From: Klebsormidium nitens
Lineage: Eukaryota > Streptophyta > Klebsormidiophyceae > Klebsormidiales > Klebsormidiaceae
Direction of reading: 5' to 3'
Assembly: GCA_000708835.1 (NCBI GenBank)
Contig: DF237614.1
Location: forward strand, 7,207 to 46,880
Length of the DNA: 39,674 bases
How positions within the stretch are numbered: position 1 is the first letter of the stretch; each line of letters starts with the position of its first letter. The position numbers were made by a program, and so were the translations under genes. A model generated the notes under the pieces. It worked only from the letters and a program-made list of their open reading frames with translations, was not told the origin of the DNA and made no database searches. Below, in pieces: positions 12,201 through 21,535 of the stretch.

Positions 12201-14390
12201 CCTTCGCCCCATCAGCCCTTCCGCGCAACGAGGCTACAGCTGGCGGAGGTTCTCAGCGCCATGTGCGAATTGGGAGTGGTGCTCTCTGCGCTGGCACTGC
12301 TGATCAGACAGAACGTTCGAAGCCCGGCTGGAAAGATGCGGACGACGCAGTCCGCCATTGGCTACGTCATGGTGGGCCTCCAGGTGGCGGCTGTTGTCAT
12401 CTCAGTGGTTAACTCGTAAGCTCCAAGAAAACCCCTCTCGTCATTCCTACTTCGGTTCTGTCTCCCAGCTGGCACTGGTACAAGCATCACGTTTTACTTT
12501 TAGGAGATTGCTCAGAGAATGTGCGCTTTTCCTCCTCAATTCCGCAAACTTATGCATACATGACTTGCATGGCACCGCCGGTTAAGCATTTTAGTCTTTT
12601 CTTCCTCATAAAATAAAAGAGGGCCCCATACAGCGCTTCAAAAGCGCTTCTAAAAAGTTGGAAGATGCCAAACCAAGGACGGCTTGACACACTCATCTGC
12701 GTCGCCTGACGTTAAGGCTGCCATGTTTTCGGCTTTGCTGTCATTTCGTGCTACCAGCTGATCAACGAGGAACCCCGAATACATGTGGTAATTACTGTCG
12801 TTGCACATATATTGACCCCAAGACGCAAAATTCTGTAACACTCTGGCAACAGGAGCAAGGCTCGTTGGATAAGCCCGCTGCGCTAGACTACTTTCCCATT
12901 GCAGTCCGTTAACCCACCTGGCCTCGGTGATGCGGTAGCAATCCGAGACTCCTGAATTAGACCTTGCACAAGTTCCTTCATTCCTGCATAATGTGCACAC
13001 TGTTATGGTTTGAAGCAACAAGCTGACTCGAGGGGCTTGCATCAGCCATGTCAATTGATACACTCCTGAGCATGGGCACCTGTGCACAATGCCCAATGTA
13101 AGATCACAAACTCGTCTTGGTTTAACTCTTTGTGCAGAGTCATCACCGTCATAAAGGAAGGAATTGCCCGCGCAAGGGGTGGCTTCCATTCCAACCCGCT
13201 CTAGATTTTGAGGTCGGGCATGGGTTTTCATTAATATAGCAAGGTTTATGACACGTTGCAGTTGCACCATTCGAAAAGGCACTTTGTTTCAATATGGAGA
13301 AGCAACCATGTTGGAGGCATATAAGAACACATAACGAGGTTGGCGGCTAGTGACGCAAAAGGCGAGCAGGAGTCGAGCTCCGGTCCGGGGTAGGGAGCTT
13401 CCGACGGCCACCTGTCGGGTGACGAAAACCGGGTGGCTGAGAGCGGAGCCAATGATCCAGACACTGTAGCACACGCCGAGGTTATCATGCACGAAGTAAC
13501 TAGCTATACCCCTTTTGGTTAATTCCGTTGCGATTTGGAGTCGGATCATTGTAATTTTCTTTATTGACGGGGCCCTATAAGCAAGCCCTTGCCATTCGCC
13601 ACCTTTAGCAACTAATCCGCAATTATTCAGGGCCAGACAACTTCATAAGCAACCAGGGTTACGTCACTCGGGCCCACATTGATAGGTTCAATTAGGACTA
13701 CTAAAAACGATTCATGCCATTAGTTCCTCATACTTCACACGCTTCTCAACTTTGTCAACAGTTCATCTCTTCACATTATTCTCTTCTACGCTTCTTGCAT
13801 TTCACGCGCTGGCTGTCCACTGTCGCCTTTCATTTTGTTGTAACACATACATCCGTACAAAATCGTGTTAATTCTCGAGACGCGCTGGCTCTTACTGGAC
13901 GTCGCTTTGCCGGACCTAGCTCGACTGTCCGTGTCTCAATCTTACTTTCTGTGACTTCACTTGCGTGGACCGTTGTGAAGTAGCTTCGAGCAGTTCAAAG
14001 CGGGGTCAGCTGTGAATGGCGCCGGTAAAAGCCGCCGCTTCAAAAGAATACGCAGGTTCTACTGACTAGGGTCTGCCACAGACTTAAGGCGCCTCTTCAA
14101 GCGAGGGGCATCATGGCATCCTTGCATGTGTGTGTCTGGATTCCTTAGCTTGATCTGCATGACTCCATATATGCTTCGTGTCGAGTTTCGGCAAGGTGCT
14201 GGACAGCTACTTCCTCGACAAGATTGACGAAGGCACTCTGAAGCAGTTGGAGGAGGACGATGAAGCGCAAGAGAAAGCGCATCAGCGCTACATTGCGGAC
14301 AGGGAGGTATGGAAAGTAGCACAGCTGAGGCACCGGTGTGGTGTGGTGTGGTGTAGTGTGGTGGGCAAAATGAGTCGGAAAACGGGGTGA
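1675..14390 (+). CDS. Large multi-exon secretory-pathway membrane protein: Pro-rich stalk, Ig-like modules, multi-helix membrane core
   Basis: I join this gene from these exons: 1675-3247 (with an internal frame change near 2280), 3601-3708, 4033-4186, 4642-4934, 5920-6037, 6524-6704, 6999-7159, 7958-8061, 8543-8922, 9098-9300, 9879-9979, 10273-10815, 11308-11421, 12216-12415 and 14186 to a stop at 14390. After the first exon all phases agree and introns are GT-AG, except one GC-AG intron at 3709-4032. The ATG at 1675 opens a signal peptide with a long leucine/alanine core. The architecture is a Pro/Ser/Thr-rich stalk, a short Cys-rich part, two Ig-like modules, and about seven or more hydrophobic helices with a long hydrophilic loop in exon 10273-10815. 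The overall plan recalls TRP-like multi-pass proteins with glycoprotein ectodomains known in green algae and oomycetes. That family call is from memory of layout, so channel function is inference. The last exon may instead end at a donor at 14306 and continue. Confidence 0.6.
4642..7159 (+). other. Exons encoding two tandem bacterial-Ig-like (Big) modules
   Basis: Module 1 is built from exons 4642-4934 and 5920-6037: a beta-rich stretch with FSEDSLLVEGGTL, then SLIRVSARPGATDRALNPM. Module 2 comes from exons 6524-6704 and 6999-7159: VVAVLLSFDERVYGFSPSSL, NITNGTL, then TIAIDPLGNLL. Both show the pattern of Big-type Ig folds: a strand ending in F-S-x-x-x-L-x-V/I-x-G-G/N-T-L, and a late A/D-x-x-G/L-N-x turn. 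Each module is split by one intron at an equivalent place, which supports an internal duplication. They probably form an extracellular adhesion or sensing stalk in front of the membrane core. Confidence 0.5.
7958..14390 (+). other. Exons encoding the multi-pass membrane core and cytosolic tail
   Basis: Hydrophobic helices lie in exons 7958-8061 (AMAAVSLGLLATSAGV), 9098-9300 (AVFWVLTILVLMVLF, then a conserved-looking FVFPGPELIFLTFATLPL), 9879-9979 (long hydrophobic stretch), the end of 10273-10815 (KVVYLLIV), 11308-11421 (SLRLVLVMLLILFR) and 12216-12415 (two helices). Exon 8543-8922 encodes a non-membrane domain with PWP-like LFNWPCPF and N-glycosylation sites. The tail exon at 14186 is rich in Glu, Asp and Lys and may be a coiled coil. 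The intron 12416-14185 is unusually long because a dispersed repeat has inserted in it. Confidence 0.5.
12770..13549. repeat. Dispersed repeat family 2, copy A, inside a host intron
   Basis: Two blocks match copy B at 15340-15511. Block 13178-13279 matches 15410-15511 with about 3 differences in 102. Block 12795-12842 matches 15359-15406 with four or five differences in 48. In copy A the two blocks are about 340 bp apart; in copy B they abut, so B has lost, or A has gained, the middle. Copy A lies in the 1.77-kb intron of the large membrane-protein gene. A 210-codon minus-strand frame across it has no recognisable domain and I do not call it a gene. Confidence 0.7.
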
Positions 14391-14545
14391 GTGCTTGGTT
14401 TGAAGGGCAAATGGGGGCAAACAGCTCTGAAGCAGTACCTATCGTCATTACCGACTCGACAAACCGGAATGATTCTGCACCGTCCGATCTTGCTGCTGAC
14501 GCGGCACAATGACTGTCTGACGAGGATCGGAAGGCAGTCAATTGG

Positions 14546-14608
14546 TCTAAAACCCTAAAACCCCCCCCTTAAACAAAAACCCCTAAATAAAGGGGTTTAA
14601 ACTAAGGG
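14546..14608. repeat. Telomere-like tract with fold-back
   Basis: CCCTAAAA units are followed by a C run and then by a G-rich stretch (AGGGGTTTAAACTAAGGG). The C-rich strand thus comes first and the G-rich strand second, and AAACCCC can pair with GGGGTTT about 10 bases later. It is followed by a GT-rich microsatellite (14609-14640). Confidence 0.7.
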
Positions 14609-14883
14609 TGTGTGTGTGTGGTGTGTGGTGAGTGTTGTGTTTCTAGGATATCCGGCATGAAGAGTGCCTCTCCGATAGAATGCAGCAACCCTTCCCCAGA
14701 GGGGATATCACACTGGCGCCTTTTGCGCGTTTGTGCCCCATTGAAGGTATAAGAATGGTATAAGAATGGGGTATAAGCGCTCTGCCAAAGGAAGGGGAAG
14801 GGGAAGGGGAAGGGGGACCCGTACCGTACCGTATGACCACACATCTGTTATGCGAAAGTCGCCGCGTCGCACCTTAAAGATTC

Positions 14884-15193
14884 AATGTTGCCATCCGAGT
14901 CAAGATGATGTCGCAAGACGTGGCGACGGACGTAAGTGCCTTTACAACTTGCCAATTGGCAAGGCATCAAGCTTTCCGAAAGTGTCGCCATGTGCGACAG
15001 ATGAACTGCTCCCGATGCCGTACAATCGAGAAGTCAATCCCGTACCGTAGGGCTTGCTGGCTGTCAAAGCGGAAGCTACCGTACTTTATCCTCCCCCGAT
15101 AGAACCCCCATACCTATTTTACGAGAGTCGCGGCACGTTGTCCAACTTTCTTGTCAAGCCGTTGACTTCCCTGGCATACGGCGTTGACTTTCT
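14884..15193. repeat. Dispersed repeat family 1, copy B
   Basis: This is the partner of the copy at 242-700, in the same orientation and about 150 bp shorter. Shared blocks are spread along its length: the opening AATGTTGCCATCCGAGTCA, the central TTGCCAATTGGCA, the TGCCGTACAA block and the terminal GTTGACTTTCT. No coding capacity is apparent. Confidence 0.65.
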
Positions 15194-15339
15194 GACTTCA
15201 GGTTTACTGTTATCATTATTATTATGGTAAGTTGAGTCTGTCTTGGCGATGCAGGCATTTTGGCGAAGTGCATGACTGTGGACATGTCGACAGGCATTTA
15301 ATTGGCAAGTGCATGACCGTGAACATGTCTGCAAGCATT

Positions 15340-15511
15340 TTGGGATATATGTCGTAATGACTGTCGTTGCACATGTATTGACCCCGAGGCGCAAAATTCT
15401 GTACCACTGGGTGGCTTCCGTTCCAACCCGCTCTAGTTTTTGAGGTCGGGCATGGGTTTTCATTAATCTAGCAAGGTTTATGACACGTTGCAGTTGCACC
15501 ATTCGAAAAGG
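15340..15511. repeat. Dispersed repeat family 2, copy B
   Basis: The two homology blocks of copy A are brought together here, with the roughly 340 bp between them missing. The high identity of the right block (about 97% by eye) suggests recent spread. Confidence 0.7.
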
Positions 15512-15548
15512 AACTATATATAGTCCATCTTAGCGGATCATTTGTCCT

Positions 15549-16019
15549 TTAAAGACTTTGCATAATAAGGTTACTTTCCATCCCAATTGAAAGTGATGAT
15601 ATTGCCAATGATTGAGGAGGGGGCCCACAATCCTCAGCTCGTGCAACATGCCCCCTCTCAACCGCCGATGCCGTGACGGGCGTCTGCAGCGGATCCGCCA
15701 CTGTCACATCCACCAGCAACCGCGGCCCCGCTTGTGGGTCTGCGGCCACTAGATCCATCACCCTCCCCTCCGTTTCATCGCCCCTCAATGGAAAGATGCC
15801 CCTCGCCTCTCTCCTGACACTGAGCCCCGCCTCTTGAAGAATGACAAACACGACGTCCCGGATGCCGTCATGAGTGAGGGTCCGCTCTCCACCCCGCTCG
15901 CAGCGAATGAGACACTGCCCTGCTAGCTGCTGGGCACCTTTGGGGGTTGCTAGGCACACTGCATCCCTCAACGCTCCCTCTACGGTACCTGATCTACCGT
16001 AAAACGCGAGAATGTTCAC
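15549..16019 (-). pseudogene. C-terminal-type fragment of a retrotransposon polyprotein
   Basis: The 156-codon frame contains THDGIRDVVFVILQEAGLSV, then a stretch ending RVMDLVAA, then LLVDVTVADPL. A pattern of H-D-x-L/I-R-D ... G-L-S-V ... D-(L/V)-x ... V-D-V-T-V-x-x-P-L is familiar from the region downstream of reverse transcriptase in non-LTR elements of algae and chytrids. No reverse transcriptase motif is found in the window, so this is a decayed remnant or a domesticated piece. It lies between two telomere-like tracts and a GGTACC-rich palindromic stretch (16026-16060). Confidence 0.4.
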
Positions 16020-16233
16020 ATTTTGACATTACGGTACGGTACCGGTACTAGTACCGGTATTTTTGTGTCACTGCGAGAGAGTGTCGATATCCACGATCTG
16101 ACAGTCCCTTCTGGCGGCCTGCTTGGCGTCCCCTCTGTGTGCGTTGTGTGTTGTGTGTTGTCGTTGACATCCGACAGTCCGAAATGTACGCCCAGTCGGG
16201 CCAGTACCGCCTCGTTCTAGTGTCGTTGAGGGG

Positions 16234-16300
16234 TAAAACCCTAAAACCCTCAAATGAGGTCAGGGGGGGGTTTAGGGGGGTTTTAGGGTTTTAGGGGGTT
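16234..16300. repeat. Inverted telomere-like tract (CCCTAAAA then TTTTAGGG)
   Basis: Two CCCTAAAA-type units are followed, after about 12 bases, by TTTAGGGGGG and two TTTTAGGG units. The orientation (C-rich then G-rich) is opposite to that expected for a head-to-head telomere fusion and gives a fold-back structure. Confidence 0.75.
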
Positions 16301-16351
16301 CAGCAGAGCGTCCATCTCTAAGATGTTCCAGGCACAGTTCCGTCTACTACT

Positions 16352-16549
16352 TCAGCAGCAGCATCTGCGGTGTCCGGGTTCTCGATTGAACACGTATCTG
16401 CAGCAGCAATAGGCAACCGTCGATAGCAGCATGATTCCACCCAGCACTGAAATTGTTATGATCACCGCTAGCAACTTCCCGTCATCTTCATGTCTATCAC
16501 CGGCCAGGCTTGCCGCCGCGGCGGCGTTGGCGGCGGCGACGCCCGACAT
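16352..16549 (-). CDS. Small single-pass membrane protein, unknown function
   Basis: A 65-codon frame has an alanine-rich start, a short charged segment, one clear hydrophobic helix (LLAVIITISVLGGIMLL) followed by CCCRY, and a C-terminal CCC. Cysteines next to the helix would suit lipidation. It begins 6 bases after the stop of another small minus-strand frame (16556-16834), so both may be parts of one spliced gene. No family is recognised. Confidence 0.35.
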   Translation of the reverse strand: MSGVAAANAAAAASLAGDRHEDDGKLLAVIITISVLGGIMLLSTVAYCCCRYVFNREPGHRRCCC

Positions 16550-16555
16550 TATGCT

Positions 16556-16834
16556 CTAAGCGGAATTGTTTGTGACATGAGACGTTGTTCTCTGCTTAGC
16601 ATTCGACTTCTTCGGGGCACCGGCCTTGCTCATGCTCGCTTTCAATGGCTTTGCGCCCCTTGTCTTTGACGTACGGAGATTGCGGTATTGGGATGCCATG
16701 CTAGCCTGTATCGCATCGCGCATAGTTTTCAGGCCCGGTGCTACTGAGTTTGAACGAGCCAACCAACATGTAAGGAAGATTCTCAGTAACGTTGATGATG
16801 CAGTGTAGTATCCACTTCTAATAAAAACCATCAT
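16556..16834 (-). CDS. Small basic protein or exon, unknown
   Basis: The frame from the ATG at 16834 encodes a hydrophobic start and a lysine/arginine/serine-rich tail (KTRGAKPLKASMSKAGAPKK). The opposite strand also has a 60-codon frame (16626-16808), so the coding strand is not certain. It may be real or chance; no homology is apparent. Confidence 0.2.
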   Translation of the reverse strand: MMVFIRSGYYTASSTLLRIFLTCWLARSNSVAPGLKTMRDAIQASMASQYRNLRTSKTRGAKPLKASMSKAGAPKKSNAKQRTTSHVTNNSA

Positions 16835-16874
16835 GTTTATTTGTGTACACACTTCATCAAACTCTGACCACTTT

Positions 16875-16924
16875 TTTAGGGTAAAACTCTAAAACTTTTA
16901 AACTCTTTTAAACTCTAAAACTCT
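16875..16924. repeat. Degenerate telomere-like tract
   Basis: This is a run of AAAACTCT and TTTAAACTCT units, close variants of AAAACCCT, following TTTTTTAGGGT. Confidence 0.5.
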
Positions 16925-17168
16925 TGTGCGGGATCGTACGGTCACACATGGGGGTTTCAGCCATACGTGTGGTGAACAGAATAGGCGGTGGACAAAGTAC
17001 GCACACTTAGGTGCGACTTTATGAACTTGTGGCTGTCCCTAGTCGGCGAAGATTCGCAGATTTTGGATATCCGCGTGCGAGATTTACGAAGAAGGAAGGA
17101 ACTTTGCTTCTCTTCCTTTCCATTGCAGACGAGTAGTTCTTCATCATTCAGCCGGATGAGACGGCGAG

Positions 17169-17681
17169 ATGGGCAACGACATTGCATCTCTTCGTCGATT
17201 GGTTGCGAAACTGGAGGGCCAATTGTTGCTTGCTGAGGCTTTGGTGAGGCAACTGAAGGAAGAGAACGCTGCTCTGATTGTAAAGAGCGACAAGCAGATA
17301 ACATCGATGAATGCAGAGGCAATTGTGTGGGTGAGCAATGCACAGCTTGCGATCAAAGTGCTTGAGGGAGAGCTCAAACGCCTGACCACAGAGAGGGATG
17401 AGGCAATTTCAGCGAGAGATCGTGGAACCTGCAAGTACTGTATCGACATGACCCAATGTAAGTAGTTGACTAAACATTTGCACCTCGGTTTGAAACTTCC
17501 TGCCATTGTAGTAGGATGCAGTAGTCCAAAAACAAAGTATGTAAAAACGTGAGGGCCCCATCAATCTAGGAGTGTTTGCTGAACACACTGGATTGTTGCT
17601 TCAAATTTTTGAACAGGGTCCAAGCCTGAGTCCAAGCCTGAGTCTGTAAGAAGCGAGTTGTTTGTTGTAGACGGGTTGTGA
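17169..17681 (+). CDS. Short coiled-coil protein, two exons
   Basis: Exon 1 (17169-17457) starts with ATG and encodes heptad-rich sequence (RRLVAKLEGQLLLAEALVRQ, then KVLEGELKRLTTERDEAI). It ends at the GTAAGT donor at 17458. Exon 2 (17617-17681) follows an ACAG acceptor; the phase fits and adds a KPESKPES repeat and a stop. The product would be about 117 residues, mostly one coiled coil. Function is unknown. The upstream gene's tail exon is also charged, so this could be a late exon of that gene, but no joining splice site was found. Confidence 0.45.
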
Positions 17682-17811
17682 GAACCATGTTTGATCTGTC
17701 AGATGAACCACCGAGAATTAGGCTAAGGATTGTACATGGAAGGCAAGTGCTTGAGAGCGTGCACTGGCTTACGTCTAAATGCCATAAACAAAGAACTCAA
17801 CGCTGCTGCCG

Positions 17812-17842
17812 TAAAACCCTAAAACCCTAAAACCCTAAAACA
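17812..17842. repeat. Telomere-like tract (CCCTAAAA)3
   Basis: Three perfect 8-nt CCCTAAAA units plus flanks. Read on the minus strand it supplies the last codons and TAG stop of the neighbouring small gene. Confidence 0.85.
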
Positions 17843-18105
17843 CTAGCTGCATACCTTCGCTGCCGAGCAGCATGTTTGGCATTCTGCTCTTCTTTTGAAA
17901 CAGACGCAACTGGTCCTAGCTTGATAACAGGAAGCGGCCCCTCCTCAAAGTGAACCTTGAGCCTGTGCTGTTGGAAAAGCTCCATCTGACGGGTACGCGG
18001 AAACCTTTGCTTGCAAATGCCCCCATCTTCCAAATGCAACTCGCAGATCCCGAAAGAGTCCTTTCTGATGAATCCTGTCTCCTCTGAAGTTTTCTTGGCC
18101 GCCAT
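17827..18105 (-). CDS. Small basic zinc-finger-like protein, unknown
   Basis: The 92-codon frame from the ATG at 18105 has Cys and His spaced as CELHLEDGGICKQRF followed by HRLKVHFEEG, a possible single zinc-binding motif. It continues with a KEEQNAKHAARQRRYAAS tail. The final codons (SVLGF and stop) are read from the telomere-like tract at 17812-17842. It lies divergent from the 18641 gene with about 535 bp between them, a possible shared promoter. No specific family is recognised. Confidence 0.4.
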   Translation of the reverse strand: MAAKKTSEETGFIRKDSFGICELHLEDGGICKQRFPRTRQMELFQQHRLKVHFEEGPLPVIKLGPVASVSKEEQNAKHAARQRRYAASVLGF

Positions 18106-18640
18106 TCTCTTCCTTCAACAGTAGCTTCTGGGTGATGTGAGAATAAAAGCTAGTTCAAGTTGACTCTACACTAAGCTACGGTAGCTCCCGAGTGCTTGAA
18201 TTTCTGTTCTTCAGATGACCGTTGGAAACCCGTATTGACGGTCCGCTTTCATGTCTGACTTGCCGCCAAATTTGTGCTGAACGGTTTCGGTGGAACTTTA
18301 GACATTCGACCCGGGCAATACTGCTGACTACGTGGCGTGAAGACATTCACCGTCCCCAAAACTTTTCCCAGTTGGCAGCCTCCGGTTGGATATGTCCATG
18401 ATGTCATCCCAATAAGGCGCGGTACGTTATCTAAGTACGGGAACCGAACAATTCGGGGATGACCTTTCTTCATGCCCTCACTGACACCTCAGTCGCAGAA
18501 GGCGTTCCAAGCTCCGGGTGTAAGTTCCAAGAAGCTGTGGGATTTGTACACGCGCTGCAATTATCTTTTGAAAGGCAGTGGCAAAGAACGTTCTAGCACT
18601 GGTCCGTGTGTAAAGGCTGCTTTAGCAGCAAGTCGGAGCC

Positions 18641-21535
18641 ATGAGCGGGAGTGCTTCCCTACCTGAGGACGATTTCACTCAATTGCTTCGGAGCCTTCAG
18701 GAAGACGAGGAATTGCGAGAACTAGTTGCAGGAGGAGATGGCCCCAATTATGAGAGAGCACTTGTCGACGATGAGAATGTTTCAAGGGATGTGGGCGGGA
18801 TCGGTGTTGACACAGCTGGCAGCAATGGTGGGTCGGTGTCTTGGCTCTTCGATGTCCCCACGGGTAACCTTGACTTCCTTGCAGAAGAAAACACTGCCAG
18901 CTCGGATCTAGGGTGCCAAGCAACTGGCAATCATGGTTGTCTGGTCGAGCAAGAGCATGCACCAGAGATTGGTCATCTCTCCAAGCCGGTGCTTGGCATC
19001 AACAACCAAGTGATAGTGGATAAGAATCTGGGGGTCCTCCTCTTACGGGAGGACCGTAATGAGGGACCTGGGAGAACGGGAAACGATGGCCATACTTTGA
19101 AGCGGTCTCGTAGCTTGTCTGCGAGGGACCCTTGGGTTGAGAAAGAGGGTTCTGATGTGGATCAAGGGGGGCAAGCAATGGGCTTTAGTGCGGATTTGCC
19201 AGAGAAAGAGCATTTGACAGGGATTAGTGCTCGCTCCCGGAAGTCACTTGACAGCGGTGTGTTTCGGTCGGAAATTCCAAGGACGGATGGTGATGACTTC
19301 AAGGGCTTGAGAGACTCTGAGATTTTGGAGAGTGTGGAAATGGCTCCGACTGGAGAAACAGCAGGCAATGATGCGTGTCCGCTTGGGGGAGGACAGTTTG
19401 GTGGGGTTGGCTCTACTACCCATGATCTTGAGTGCACTTCCATGGAGAAGATGCCTGACCTGATTAGCAAGTTGAAACCAAGGGGGCCAAATGTTCCATT
19501 CGAAGTCAAAGCAGCAGTGCAATGCGCGAGCGCATACCTTGAGAAAATGAATTGCTCGTTCTTTATCTGCATCAATGGAGAAGTTGAAGTGTCGCCCTCC
19601 CTTGAAGCACACAAAGAAGGTTTTGCAACATTCTTCAGGGAAGCAGAATTTACAAGGTGCGTATCCTTCTGTTTCATGTCAAGAGTCTCTGTCAAGTTCA
19701 GGGGATGTATCATGACACATGGTACACAAGACTTTTCTTCTTTCAAAAATACTTAGCACTCACAGTGGTCACAATCTGCCACAATCGTTGAGCTGCCTCT
19801 TCTTGTGACGGGCTTACACCAGGTCGTAACAATGTGTGCAGTGAAGAGTTGGAGGCCATCCAAGCTCATAGATTGAAGGTGCCATTTTCGGCGAGAGGCG
19901 TTTCCAAGAATGATGTGAGCGCAATCCTGGCAGCCCTTATGCAGGAGATGGAAAAGCTCAACAGCCCCACTGTAGAGCTATCAAGGGTGAGTGAGGTAGT
20001 ACTCTTCATACGAAGCATGCGTGCTCAAATACTGTTGCACCAGGAAGACCCTATGTGCTGGTAAAGTCGGATTTGCCCCAGTCTTTGACTGTGGTATTTG
20101 GCCATGCAGGAATCCTTTCTGTTTGCCATGGGCCACATGGTGGAAGCCTAAATCTTCAACCATCTTATTTGCAACCTTGCAGGAAACCCATTGGAGCCCC
20201 CATAAACCGCGGTCGAAGACGCTCAAGGTAGTACTCTTCCATATGAGGCATTCTTGTGCTCAATGCTTGTGCTCAACTAGCGTGCACCAGGGGACGCTAC
20301 GTGCTGGTGAAGTCGAATTTACCGCAATCTTCAACATCATGATTCCCACCTTTTGCAGGACCCCTGTTGGTGGCCACGCGGGTTCAGTTACGGAAAACGG
20401 GCACGAGAACAAAGTCGGGAAGACGCTACTGTAATCATCGATCATATTCTGTCACATCTCACTGGTACAATCTACTCGGACCATCACCTCCAAAAAATTA
20501 AGGAGGGGCTCTCAGCGAACTTCAACACGAAGAGTACGCTTGGGTTGAAAGCACGGGGGTTGATCACGGCAGCACTCATTTCGCTCATCAGGGAGAAGGA
20601 ACGGAGCAGGGAGTCATCGAAGGTAAGAGCAAAGGGATCTTTAGTACTTTGTTGCCGGGAGTCCCATTTGGGCAACTTTGATGAGGTATCTAGCGATACT
20701 CGATTTTTGATCTGATATGGACGTTTGGTTGATTCAGACTGATAAATTGATTCGTCCAATGGCCAGCATTGCAATGTATTGCAGGTGTTCTGCAGATTGT
20801 CACTTATTGTTCGCCACTTCTGCAGGACGAGGCTGCGTGCCCACAGCAGTCTCCCCGCAAGGTATCTAGCGAAACTCGTTTATCCAATCTGACATGTTGG
20901 TTTCAGATTGATAGCTTGGTTTGTCCGATGGCTAGCATTGCTGTGCATTACGGGTCTCTGCAAATTTCGCCACTGATTGTTCGACCTTTCTGCAGCAGCG
21001 ACGGATGCGATCAACCGCGCGGACGATCTCTCAATGTGCTCCGCCGCAGATGTCGCGGCAGAGGTCTCCGGAATCTCCGTTGGCATATGTCTCGCGGGCG
21101 CATCCGTTTGATCCGTATACGAGTGATTCGTTGGCGTATCACCACCATCGGGTGCCCTCGTACAAGCCACCTTCTGTGGACCGCCTCTTCATTGGAAATG
21201 AAGGTAAGGAGATGTGCGCTTGAATTGGAGCATCAGTCAAACGGATACAAGCTGCAGTGTTGTAGATTCTTAGTGCAGGTCGTGTTGGTGCAAGGTGCAC
21301 GCAAAGTGGTAAGACTCAACGAGACGGTTTGCTGACCAAAATCAACTTTGTGTATCATTTTGCAGGTCCCGGTTGGCAACGCGAGACTTGTGTGTTGCAA
21401 ATGGCAATCTGCCTGAAGGGATTGAAGTTTTTCGGGAGCCCCGAGGAGCTCGATTATTCAAAGCTCTGCAACACGATCTATGAGTTCCAAGCCCAGAAGT
21501 TCTCCTACATTAAATTACTCGACAGCACCCTTTAG
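18641..21535 (+). CDS. Seven-exon nuclear-type protein of unknown function
   Basis: The exons are 18641-19656, 19842-19986, 20183-20227, 20359-20622, 20826-20861, 20996-21203 and 21366-21535. The phases close exactly, all introns are GT-AG, and the product is about 627 residues. The N-terminal third is acidic and low-complexity (start MSGSASLPEDDFTQLLRSL). A compact domain starts near VPFEVKAAVQCASAYLEKM and crosses the first intron to KVPFSARGVSKNDVSAILAA. The C-terminal part is basic, then ends with a short conserved-looking GSPEELDYSKLCNTIYEF. I recognise no family. Exons 3 and 5 are only 45 and 36 nt and lie between introns that are tandem copies of each other. Confidence 0.6.
19996..20358 (+). 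repeat. Tandemly duplicated introns, pair 1
   Basis: Bases 19996-20109 (inside intron 2) and 20228-20358 (all of intron 3) are alignable along their whole length. Both open with GTAGTACTCTTC, share TGCTCAA, GCACCAGG, GTGCTGGT and AAGTCG, and end in GCAG. Both begin at an AGGT. The period is 232 bp. In copy 1 the GCAG at 20109 is followed by a frame with an early stop, so splicing must use the next acceptor at 20182. Confidence 0.8.
20685..20995 (+). repeat. Tandemly duplicated introns, pair 2
   Basis: Bases 20685-20825 (3' part of intron 4) and 20861-20995 (intron 5) are alignable. Both start GGTATCTAGCGA, share CCAATGGCCAGCATTGC or its close variant and TTGTTCG, and end CTGCAG. The period is 176 bp and includes the 36-nt exon. 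The donor of intron 5 is the copy of a silent AGGT inside intron 4. Confidence 0.8.

Larger units (their letters stand above)
14391..15548. other. Gene-free spacer with repeats
   Basis: This stretch contains the telomere-like tract, a GT microsatellite, short purine repeats (GGGGAA units near 14785-14815), copy B of repeat family 1 and copy B of repeat family 2. No coding region is convincing on either strand. Confidence 0.5.

Noticed and set aside
12650-13282. 210-codon minus-strand frame in the long intron
   Set aside because: It coincides with dispersed repeat family 2, and its second copy is internally deleted; no domain is seen.
16234-16300. Ancient head-to-head telomere fusion
   Set aside because: A fusion would read G-rich then C-rich; here the order is reversed.
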